64,000 bases of DNA. It comes from Marsupella aquatica (taxonomy: Eukaryota; Marchantiophyta). The notes beneath the pieces were generated by a model. It was given only the letters and a program-made list of their open reading frames with translations. It was not told where the DNA came from and made no database searches. The position numbers and the translations under genes are program-made. Where the stretch lies: the NCBI GenBank assembly GCA_973895155.1, contig OZ316898.1, forward strand, positions 15,872,001 through 15,936,000, given 5' to 3'. Shown here piece after piece: positions 22,505 through 31,962 of the stretch (its first letter is position 1; each line of letters starts with the position of its first letter).

Positions 22505-25500
22505 AAGAGAGAGGAAGGGTCGCAAAGAAAATTGAGACATTGCCGAAGGAACCCGAGAAGAAGCCAGTAGCGAAGAAACAGAAAACTGACAAGTCTCTTT
22601 TGCGATCAACCCCTGCGAACGTACAGATGCTCCCAGAAGATGAGGGAGACAAACTTGATGCCCCTGAGGAGAAGAAGGTCTTAGAAGGAAATGATGTTCT
22701 CCAAAGAATAGAGCAGTACTATACTTTTGGGATAAATGAACTATTTTCTATTCCAGTGGAGAAAATTGTGCTTGCACCTACAAGATTATGTTATAGGATG
22801 CTCAGTAGTACCCATGTGAAGCACATAGCCGAATCCATGGTCAAAAACCCTGGACATGAACCTCACGTCGCGGACCTGCTTCCTTATAGTCTGAAGCTTA
22901 GAAAGTTGCTCCATTTTGATAGCACGGAGAACGACCGCAAAGACTTTCTTGCAGGAGTGAAGAAAGGCGAGATTGGTTTCTTTGCCATCAGTGGGCAACA
23001 TTCGGCTAGGGCGGACAAGTGGGTTCTCGAATGGGCCAAAATTGATGCCAAGCTCACAGTGTTGGCAAAAAAGTTAAAATACAGGAAGTCTAGATTATTG
23101 TCAGACCTTACACCATCGGCTATATTGGTTGAGCACTCAATGAGATCAAATGCCATCAATTCGACGATGGTGTTTCAATCGTGCTTCAAAGATACAATTG
23201 TTCATGCAAGGAAACAATTCCTTGAATGCGGAGGACCAAGAAAGCCAAAGCACGGGGACAACAAGTCAATCGCCCAAGAGAATCAAAAATTTCAGGTGAG
23301 AAACATTTTTCTTGTTTGGACAGAGATGGTCTTTGTCCAAGAGTGTGACCGTCCGTTACATTGATTTTAGTTCAATATATTTCTGGTTATTACTTGGATG
23401 GAGATGGTCTCTGTCCAAGAGTGTGATCGTCCATTCTAGAGATTTCTCTTCCTTCTACTTTTGGTTATGACTTGGATGGAGATGATCTCTGTCCAAGAGT
23501 GTGATCGTCCATTCCAGAGATTTCTCTTCCTTTTACTTTTGGTTATGACTTGGATGGAGATGATCTCTGTCCAAGAGTGTGATCATCTATTCCAGAGATT
23601 TCTCTTCCTTTTACTTTTTGGTTATGACTTGGATGGAGATGGTCTCTGTCCAACAAGCAAGTGATAGTTTGTTGTCAAATCTCATTGATTGTAGATAAGT
23701 TATTTTCCCCTAATTTTGACTGTAGGATTATTTGGCATTGGCAAGGGTGACCATGGGGAGAAAAGACTTGAAAAATGTATATTGGTTGCTCTTTGCCAAG
23801 AATGATCTTTTCGAGCTCTGGCGATTAGTGTGCCAGATGTGGATTAATGGACATCGTCCTGATGGAGCTGGTACACAGGGAAACAAAAGGTCCGAAAAGG
23901 GTATAACGGTCGCAATGTTTCATTGTTTTGATGGTGAAATCTCAAGTAGAGATTTGACCAGAATTTTGAACAAGGTGAAGTCAGGTCAGGTTTTATTGAA
24001 GAAGGATCCGACAAATAAGTCAGATGTTCCAGCAATGGAGGACTTTGCAAAGGAGGTGAAGATATTGATCAAACTGAAGTCTCTTATTGGAGATTACTAC
24101 TTCAAGAAGGATCCAAAAAACTTCCCAGCAGATAGTGATTGGGTTAAAGTAATTGAGGTCCTCCCATTGTTAGGTGCCGAGTCGGAGTTGAACAGGTGCC
24201 GAAGAGCGGCTGGTGAAGTATGGTTGACAAATTTATTGAAGTCTAATCATACAAAGGAGAGTGAGATATTGCCAATGACATTGGTGATGCGTCTAGATGA
24301 TATTTACTGTCAGAAGTTTGGCGGTGGGACAAGTTCTCGGACCCAACCGTGGGTCACATTTTTTAGTAACAACCTAATGAAGACAGTGGATCCGGAGTCG
24401 TTGGAAGAACAATCTCCAACATGCCCTCTTGCAATTGTTGATTTCAGCCGACTTCAATAGAAGGAGTGGACCGAAGCAGAGATTTTGGTACTCTTCCAAT
24501 ACATAGTAGAGCTACCACGGAATCCCACCATTGTTGTGATGATAGCTGTCCATCCGGGTTACCTTGTACTGAATGTCCTAAGCGCTCTTCATAAATTAGG
24601 ACATTCAAAAACTCTGACTATTCACATTGAGTATGGGAGTTATTACCAAGATGATCAACCTCACCCTCACGACTCATGTTGGAAGGGAGGAATAGAAGAA
24701 GTTATCTTTGCGGGAATTTCTTGCGAAGAGAACATCAGCTGGGATGAAGTGTTCAAGCCCAACCAGATGAAGCCAAAATGGGTGTACGGTGAAAAGGATA
24801 CTGATTTCGTGGTTGAGAAGGTCAAGGGAAAGGGAAAGGCAAAGGACGCGGATGAGGAGTCATTACATGAAGATCTAAGAAATATGATGACCCCATAAGA
24901 GGCGGCAATACTTCTGCACATGGCACCTCGATTTGAGACGGTCGGCGCTCGGGGTGGGTGGGTGAATCCTCACGCCAAACCCACACGGATGATCCAAAAG
25001 ATCATCCAAACACTGTCTGAGCCGGGGGATTTGATTCTTGACTTTTTCTCTGGCGGTCAAGTGATGAAGGCATCCCTTTTTTCTCAACGTGAATGTTTTG
25101 TTTATTGTGACTCTCAACATGAGAGACATTTTGTGGAAGCATATGCTTCGTTCCTTTGTGAGAAGGTTCCCACCATCAAAGATCGTTATGATCGCTATGT
25201 CGGTGGAAGTTCTAGACATTGGGAACCCTCTTCTACTGCTGTTGCTATTGACGATGAATTAGATGGTGATCAAAAAGATGGAGCTGACCAATCAATCAAA
25301 GACGATGGGCCATCGGAGGGGGCATACATGAAGAATTTGGATGACCGAGTTGGCGAGGGTGAAAATATTGACCTTGTGGAAGATGATATGATTGTTGGAT
25401 CTACACCTTGCAGTTCACCAATTACAGATGTTGCCCCCATGGGCCCCAACGAGGGCCAGTTCGATGATAACTTGGATAGAGATGGTCTCCATGCACAATT

Positions 25501-26098
25501 GCCTAGACAAGAGATGGAAGTTGATATGTTTGAAAAACTATCTTCAAACAACCTTCTCAATCAAGGTGCGGAGAGGCATGGTGAGTCCAATGAACTCGAC
25601 ACATTGGGATTGAGACCACAGCCCATCCAAATAGTCGACATTCCCGTGAATGAAGCAAGTGCACCCACAACTGCTGACAACCAGGCAAGTGCTTCAATTT
25701 GTCCCGATACACTCTTTTCCGCTTCTGATGACAAATTGGTGTTTGTTCGATCACAATCAAGAAGTCCCGTTATCCTTCCACTCTCAAAAAAGAAAGGGAA
25801 GAGAGTAGGATCAACTGGATATAAGTCACTTGAATATGATTGTCAATGTTACGTGTGGAAAAGTGGACCTGATGTAGGAACTGAAGTTGCGTTGGATGCT
25901 GCTCAATCAATTTTGAACAATGACTCGTACAAAAAGCACAAGAAAGATCCAACTTATAGAAGTGGAGAATTGGGATTGATAACTCCGGTTTGGTCTACAC
26001 CTTATTGGATAGAGGAGAGTACCTCCGATGTCAATTATGAGATCCAACAAGAGCTCGGTGATGATATCTTGATTGATGAATATGGATCTCATTGTTAG
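22505..26098 (+). pseudogene. ParB-like / beta-class DNA methyltransferase fusion, transposon 1 copy
   Basis: Exon 1 runs to 23295 (CAG|GTGAGA donor) and exon 2 from 23726 (TGTAG|GAT), phase 0. The first ATG is 22628; no ATG lies upstream in frame, so an earlier exon may exist. Exon 1 has a basic N-terminus, then a ParB-like domain: IPVEKIVLAPTRLCYR, HVKHIAESMV and the FFAISGQHSARADK loop. Exon 2 ends in a methyltransferase C-half: VNPHAKPTRMIQKI, then motif I EPGDLILDFFSGGQ and RECFVYCDSQHERHF. The target region lies upstream (IAVHPGYL, PHPHDSCWKGG), so the order is the permuted beta class. No DPPY motif is visible; CPLAIVDFS stands where it should be. Stops: TAG 24458-24460 and TAA 24896-24898, both in frame. 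An acidic linker and tail follow motif I. Confidence 0.7.
23296..23725 (+). repeat. phase-0 intron with 78-bp tandem repeats of the palindrome
   Basis: Five copies start at about 23316, 23393, 23471, 23549 and 23628 (spacing 77-79 bp). Each carries TTGGATGGAGATGATCTCTG, then TCCAAGAGTGTGATCGTCC and a TTTCTCTTCC tract. It is the same palindrome family as at 13029 and 14950, expanded here with a different flanking sequence. Confidence 0.9.
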
Positions 26099-26243
26099 CC
26101 AAGGTCTAGATTGAGCCATGTGACCTTATCAATTTGATATAATATAGTCTATATAATTATACTTCAAGTTTAACAATTAGAGCATCAGTATCAATATCCA
26201 TCTCCTCTTTACGGTTTCTCAATGAATACGGTCAGTATGTAGG

Positions 26244-26266
26244 ATTGACAGAGATGATCTCTATCC
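26244..26266. repeat. single GATC palindrome upstream of FCP1-like exon
   Basis: One copy, GACAGAGATGATCTCTATCC, lies just before a TTGCAG acceptor (26314-26319) that probably opens the next exon. Confidence 0.75.
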
Positions 26267-26319
26267 AAACTTCAAATGTGGTTTTTTCTCTAAGATTGGT
26301 ATTTGTTGCACTTGCAGAA

Positions 26320-27293
26320 CCAAGACCTTGTTCCATCAAGCGCAAATTGCTGATTTTGGATCTTAACAAAATACTTTGGGATTCAGTTGAATTCCAAAGC
26401 AAGGGCAAATCCAGAAATGTTGTGACCCCAAGTGGAGTGCATTGGGATAGAAAAAATGGAATTAGTCGCATGTATACAGAAAGGCCAAGGCTCCATGAGT
26501 TTCTAAAGTTGGTTTTTGACCGATTTGATGTTGCAATTTGGACATGTGCTGGGGTACAACGAACAGTGAAAATGCTGAACATGATGTTCACTGCTGAGGA
26601 GAGATTGAAACTTAAGTTTGTATTCACACAGGTGGAAGCCTTTGACACAGGCATTCAAAGGCGTGACATTACAAACGGAAAGGCAAATCTGCTACTGAAG
26701 GATTTTCGGGTGGTATGGAGTGGATTTGGAAATCTATATGATGAAACCAACACCCTCCTTGTGGATGACTCCCCCCTTAAGGCATTTGCCAACCCAAGCA
26801 TGATCGGACTATTTCCAGTGCCCTACACGCATGCCAATTGTGGAGATAATTTTCTTCTTACAATTCTTTGGCCTTGTCTTGAGAAACTATCACATGCAAG
26901 TGACATTAGATGTTATCTTCTTCTTAACTCTCCACTATGGTCTCTATTGCACATAAAGAGAGACAAGGTAAAAAATGAAATTACTTATGATCAACTAAGT
27001 AAGAGATGTGCAAAAAAATTTGGAAGTCACAGTTTACGCATAGTGTGTTGGACCTCAATAGCAATGAGATTCCTTGGAACGTGAAGCATCGTATATGTAG
27101 TTTACATCCTGAGGCAGAACTTGACGATGCACTTGTCACCTCACTTGCTAAAGCATTTGTAGGACGGGACTATTCAGGTCCGTATAGAGAAAATCCCAGA
27201 CACTTTTTGCGGGAGATTATAGCCATTAGAAACAACACCACCAAGTTCAGCTCCCTGAAGATAAAGGGACTTGCAACCGTGACACTAGGGTAG
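26320..27293 (+). pseudogene. FCP1/HAD-type phosphatase-like gene of transposon 1
   Basis: After the TTGCAG acceptor at 26319 the frame encodes EPRPCSIKRKLLILDLNKI, matching HAD motif I with D retained but the second Asp replaced by N (DLN, as in a plant FCP1-homology subgroup). Then come TERPRLHEFLKLVFDRFDVA, motif II IWTCAG, and motif IV TLLVDDSPLKAFANP. This order matches NLI-interacting-factor/FCP1-like phosphatases, which remove phosphate from proteins such as the RNA polymerase II tail. A frameshift in an A7 run at about 27011-27017 moves the reading to the segment ending at TAG after LATVTLG. The protein would be about 320 residues. The N for D makes catalysis doubtful. A 5' exon is not identified. 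Confidence 0.65.
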
Positions 27294-27496
27294 ATAGTAA
27301 AGGAGACAGGGGCACGTGCTCAAATACACATTGTAAGGAGCACTTTGTTTAGAGATCTGACTCATGTTAAGCCCCTTAGATAGAAGAAATACATTGTAAA
27401 TTTGGAGATAATTGTATATTATTTTATAATCTATATGGAGTTATGTCATTTTGTTCACACATATTCAAGGGCTTCTTTGTGCTAAAATGTTTTTAT

Positions 27497-27590
27497 AAGT
27501 ATGATCTCTATCCTACTATTCTTTGTGAATTAATAAATAATGATCTCTATCCTATTATTCTTTGTGAATCAATAAATGAAATAATATGTA
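27497..27590. repeat. two half-palindrome tandem copies near the right end
   Basis: ATGATCTCTATCCTACTATT and a near-identical copy about 40 bases later (ATGATCTCTATCCTATTATT), each followed by CTTTGTGAAT. They are half-sites of the GATC palindrome. Confidence 0.7.
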
Positions 27591-27616
27591 TTATTTATTA
27601 ATATAATACTAATATG

Positions 27617-27716
27617 ATTTGGCCTATAAAGTGTACATTTAGAGACCAAAAAGTGTACATTTGGGTTTCTTAAAGTGTACATTTGGGGACATGAAAGTGT
27701 ACATTTCAAGACTGAT
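27617..27716 (+). repeat. right subterminal repeats
   Basis: Four copies of AAAGTGTACATTT with spacing of about 22-25 bases, in the same orientation as those at the left end although the TIRs are inverted. Confidence 0.8.
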
Positions 27717-27731
27717 TTGTGAACAAAAGAA

Positions 27732-27757
27732 AATACACTTTTAATGAATAGACTGAT
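27732..27757 (-). repeat. right terminal inverted repeat of transposon 1
   Basis: Ends ...AATGAATAGACTGAT and is followed by TTGT, the second copy of the target duplication (27758-27761). Confidence 0.9.
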
Positions 27758-28120
27758 TTGTCCCAAGCTTGTCTCAACACGTCGGGACCAGACTGGCCCC
27801 AACTCTTACACCGACTCCCGGTTCGCCCCACTGATGGTCTAGGGACCGAGCGCCCTTGGGACTCAGCCTCCATACCTACTTGGCCTTGCCTCCCCAACGC
27901 AAGCTCCCTTGGGAGGCTGAATGCGGCTTGGCTATTGTTCGGCAGGATTTGGCAAACGGGCGAGCTAACACCCGCAAACCACAAGAACCCATGGCACCCC
28001 CAGACCCAGCTGAGCTCAGGAGGGCGTAGCCCTCCTCAAGAGCTTTCCAACGCACCTAAGAAGTCTTCTAGCAGACTTCCCGTTGGGAAGATATCGTCAT
28101 TTCCGTTTGGCGGTTTCTCT
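27758..28120. repeat. repeat A, copy 1, right part
   Basis: TTGTCCCAAGCTTGTCTCAA onward matches 31815-31957 and then 34312-34490 of copy 2 (shared GGAGGCTGAATGCGGCTTGG and TGAGCTCAGGAGGGCGTAG). Copy 2 diverges at AAGAAGT near 34489, while copy 1 continues (CTTCTAGCAGACTTCCC). Confidence 0.8.
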
Positions 28121-29414
28121 TAGTGTCGCGACTGCCGCGGCTCACGACTTCGGCTCGCCCTTTGTCCCCAGGGAGACACCACTCCCCTCATATATGCTTC
28201 TGGAGACCTGCCACCCCCGGACCAGCTTTGGTCCCTAAACATTTGGCCCCCAACCCGGATCCCATCGCACATAATGGGCGCGTCACCAACTGGCAACGCC
28301 CATAACTTTCTTGATAGGCATCCGCAAGTAGAGTGCCTTAGCCCGTTGTGACCGGGCCGACCCAGTGCTCATGCCTAGGCCCTCAGGTCTGATCGCCGCT
28401 CAGGGCCCCCAACCGGCCCAACCCGGATCAGGCCGCAACTTGCGCCCCAAGCGTCCGTTGCCAATGGCGTCAACTCCATTGGTCTTGGGCCCAAGAGGAG
28501 CTCACTCCCAAGCCCTCAGAACTCAAAGCCCATCCGACGGTCTAGATGGCCATCCTTGAGCTCGGCCCATTTCCCCTTGACCCAACCAGCCATAGGCTAG
28601 TCCAAGTCCTTAGTGTGTGTCCCCAGCTTGGCCCCTTGCCTCGCTAGTGGCACGTCTCATTGCCCACAAGTCTCCCCATGCTAAGTCCTCCCTGAATGGC
28701 CTATCCGGGCCTGGACCATAAGGGAGCTTGGCGTCGGAGTCAACGACGTTGGAGCTAAGTGTTAAGGTAGTTGAGTTCCGCGACTTGATGTCACATGATA
28801 AACATTCAATGGATCTTCTGGTTCACTAATGTTCCAAAAAATGATTACTAGTTCAACAATGATTAGCCTCCAATAGTGACGTTGTCGTTGATCGAGTTCT
28901 TGTCACAACGTCAGGTTCCACTTTGATGACATGATTCCCCTGCAAAATTCTTCAACAGCTTCTTGAGTAGTCAACTATCATTGGAAAGTTTCACCATTCA
29001 TGCCGAAAAGCTGCTGCCCTGCTTCATTCCATACTCGGTAGTCTCCCTCCCTAAGGCGGATCATAAATTGGAACATGGGCTTCCCCTCTCCTACGAGCTT
29101 GCAAATATGAGTGCCTCGATCCCTATTGAAAATGTTCAATTGTTCTTCTCCCATTTGCCTTCGTTGTCTTGCTTTCACCCCCAGAGCGCAATCGATCTCT
29201 GCTGTCTCCTAGCTTGGTATCGCATCCTTCATAGCAAAACCCTAATCCGGTACTACTCCAAATAGCAAAAATTGTCGTACCTTCTAATGTTAGTCTCCCA
29301 ACCATCTTACTAAGCTATTTCTACCTGCCACTGATCCCCTTAAATACTTGATCTATTATCTTCCGCTTGACGTTTCTCCACTAATTCTACTTAATTATTT
29401 TCTTGGTTTTACAG
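28121..29414. other. non-coding, probably continuation of repeat A then unassigned
   Basis: 28121-28780 is GC-rich without a plausible gene and may be the rest of repeat A. 28781-29414 changes composition; I recognise no domain in any frame. At 29405-29416 a TTTTACAG acceptor-like site directly precedes the family-C coding fragment. Confidence 0.4.
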
Positions 29415-29743
29415 TGACCATGGAGGAGAACCCGACACCAACCTCAGACAGGGTCACGACAGAGGATCCAACTGCCCTAGAAGGCGGGGATGGCAAAGCC
29501 AAGGCCAGGACACTCAATGATGAAGCCGGGGTACCGGATCCACCACTAGAGCATACCGGGGAGGCCGTAGCCGTATTAGAGGCCGTGGCCGATGCTGAGG
29601 CCGAAGCCGAGGGTGGACCCGATCAGGCCGCGAGTGAGTTGACTGGGTCTGGGGCAGGTAATCTGTTAAAAGACGGACCTACGGCAGTGGCTGCGGAGGA
29701 AGCGTTGGGGGCGTCCATTGAGGATCAGCCACCGCTACCATGA
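29415..29743 (+). pseudogene. C-terminal fragment of family C gag-like protein
   Basis: About 110 residues, very acidic and alanine-rich: PTPTSDRVTTEDPTALEGG, runs of EAVA and EAEAEGGPD, and the ending AAEEALGASIEDQPPLP before TGA. The C-terminus of the protein at 61784-63016 has the same order (PTPDRITARDPTTLGEG ... EEEALGASIKDPPPVS). No enzymatic motif. The N-terminal coiled coil is absent. Confidence 0.7.
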
Positions 29744-30640
29744 CGGTGGTGGAGGGCCGCTCCTTTTAAGGAGGGCGGACATGGAGGGAGGAGGTGTGAG
29801 TGGGTAGGGTGGGCTCAGATCTCTAAGTTTAGAATTAGGATTAGGACCAAGAGGCGGCCTTGACACTTAGATTAGTGGGATTGTGGATCCACTGGTAAGA
29901 GCAACACTTGTGCTCCTGCCTCGTTGTACATAGGTAGATTACAGTTAGGATAGATTAGGCTTACGCTGCAAGGAATTAGGCGGATCCACTGCCAGGATAA
30001 GTACCTGGGTAGCGGGGAGTTCAGGGCCTTCTTCCTTAGCAAGTTTTTAGTGCACCAGCAGGGCTGGGATCAAGTAGTGAAAGAAGCTCTCGGTTAGTTA
30101 TACTATGACCCTTGTGTATATTCATGTTTCCTCATGCCTAAGAGATGAATAGAGTTGGCCTCACGACTTAGTTTGCAGATCTTGTGTATGAGAAGTACTG
30201 TTTGTATGGCAAGTGCATGGTATAACTCAGTCAGAAGGAGTCATTTTGCTATTTGTGTGTCGCATTAACTTGTTTGAAGATTGCCCACATCAACCAAGAG
30301 AAGGGAGTAAGCAAGGTAGTAAGAGTTGGATGTGTCAAGCTGAGAGAGGTCTTAGCGGCTTACCCAAACCAGTTGGGGATCATTCCGGCGGCGGAATCCA
30401 AACATACCTAAAAGAAGACCACAAGAGGAAGACAAGGGAAGGCATAGAATAGGCCAACTACGTATCTTATGACCCGATGAAGGATCTTTCCAATATATGT
30501 GTGTAAAATGTTAGTAGAGAGTTAGCAGTGTCCCATGTCGCTAAGCCAAAGAACCAGCCTCGCCGAGAGCAAAACCTGCAGGAATCGGCTTGTGCAAGGG
30601 GGTTTCTTGGGTTTAGGGAGCCATGGGACGCATCACAGAT
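29415..30640 (+). mobile_element. family C element, 3' fragment
   Basis: The stretch matches, in reverse, the end of the copy at 60504-62060. Both share the acidic C-terminal coding region, a 3' untranslated block (GTGGATCCACTGGTAAGAGC), a GGCGGCGGAATCCAAACATA block, and a common end near CCATGGGACGC. The 5' part, including the coiled coil, is missing. No LTR was found, so it may be a gag-only or non-autonomous retroelement. Confidence 0.65.
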
Positions 30641-31359
30641 CCCAATGAGTACTTTGCATTGTCCACAACTTGTATCCGGGACTGGCTAGCTGGGATCCTC
30701 TTAGCCAAGGGAGGTGGAGGTCTCTTGGTGGAAACCGAGGTGGAAACTAGACCTGACAAGTGGCCACCTCCCAACTGAAAGCATTTGAGCTTTCCTCGAG
30801 GAGAATGAGGTTTTACATTGCCTCCCAATGATTGCTGATCTCCTTGGACTCTCTTTGCTTGGCCGCAAGCTGCCCAAAATCTTGTCACACTTTGCCTCGG
30901 TTAGTCTTTAAATTGGCCACCCTTCAACTTACAATACTTGGCCGACACTTCCAAAATTGCCTCAGCAATAGACCAAAATCCCTCCTTGTTGATGAACAAC
31001 TTGGTCATGTAGTCTTGGGTTTTGTTGTATCCAAAACCCTTTGTGATAGCCGCCTTATCGCATTTGATTTGTGATACCTTGATCATCAACTTAGCACACC
31101 TTTTTTTGTAAGCAGCCTTCTTGGGGCAAGAATACCAATAAGTCTCTGATAGCTTGGCTCCTACTTCCCCAAATAAGGTCCATAATCAAGAGCGATAAGG
31201 ATCATACTAATCTTCTCTGTTCATTGGTAGATCTCATCCACTATGCAACATTTTCCCCTCCTTTGGGTTGGTCTGTACTCTTCCATGGAGAGCTCCCGCT
31301 ATTGCCTTATATTTCGTGTTGCTGGATTTGGCTAAATGCACACTATCCTTCAGTTTTAG
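30641..31359. other. unassigned stretch
   Basis: Nothing recognised. Short open frames exist on both strands (for example 30901-31089 minus), but none shows a known motif, splice context or similarity to other parts of the window. Confidence 0.4.
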
Positions 31360-31962
31360 TGGTGGACCTTGCCACCCAGCGCCCTCACCAATCCCGACAC
31401 CCACGTCTAAGTGCCCTCGGTGCCCAAACGCCTCCACGGAATTCCTTGAGCAAGCAACCTAGTGCCCCTTGCACCCCCAGTGGCCCCTCCCATTCAAATC
31501 CGCACTTGCTCTCCAACGCGACCGCTACTTAACGGTCCTCACGGTCTGCACAAGCAACCAAGCGCCTCGATAAGTAACCCTTTAGGATCTAGATCTCCCA
31601 AGCCTAGCATCCTAACTCAAGCTCAACAGACATTGGTAAATAGGTCAGCGATAGGTCCTCCCAACGCCATAAGCCAAAACCAGAACCCACGGCCACTGTT
31701 TGTCCAGAACAACTCCTTCCTTGGGCGCGGCCCGGGTTTCCCCTCGTACCTATCCATCACCAACTGACCACCCTGACCCCAAGACATGCTCATGGGCCAA
31801 ATAGCGTAGCTTATCCTAAAGCTTGTCCCAAGCTTTTCCTAACACGTCGGGACCCAGTATGGCCCCGACTCTAGCAACTAACTCCCGGTTTGCACCACTG
31901 ATGGTCTAGGGGCCAAGCACCCTTGGAACTCAACCTCCATGCCTACTTGGCCTTGCCTCCCC
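31360..31962. repeat. repeat A, copy 2, left part
   Basis: Similar to 8372-8840 and, without interruption, onward to the sequence found at 27758-27900. It is the empty-site reference for transposon 1: a single TTGT followed by CCCAAGC near 31823. It is cut at TCCCC (31958-31962) by another insertion. Confidence 0.8.

Larger units (their letters stand above)
8841..27757. mobile_element. transposon 1: 18.9-kb cargo-carrying DNA transposon with TIRs
   Basis: Both ends carry a 26-bp inverted repeat with a perfect inner 19-mer TATTCATTAAAAGTGTATT (8848-8866, and its complement at 27732-27750), starting ATCA and ending TGAT. The flanks are a direct TTGT duplication (8837-8840 and 27758-27761). Repeat A copy 2 has the same site with a single TTGT and no insert. 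Inside are a DUF7869-like transposase (-), an unknown gene (+), a ParB/methyltransferase gene (+), an FCP1-like gene (+) and palindrome arrays. Without the nested copia it would be about 13.0 kb. A 4-bp duplication does not fit hAT, Mutator, CACTA or Harbinger. The superfamily is not assigned. Confidence 0.85.

Noticed and set aside
17170-24898. Reassigned genetic code with TAG/TAA read as glutamine
   Set aside because: Glutamine is encoded by CAA/CAG throughout, in-frame TAG is rare per codon, TGA breaks also occur, and several frames end naturally at TAA or TAG.
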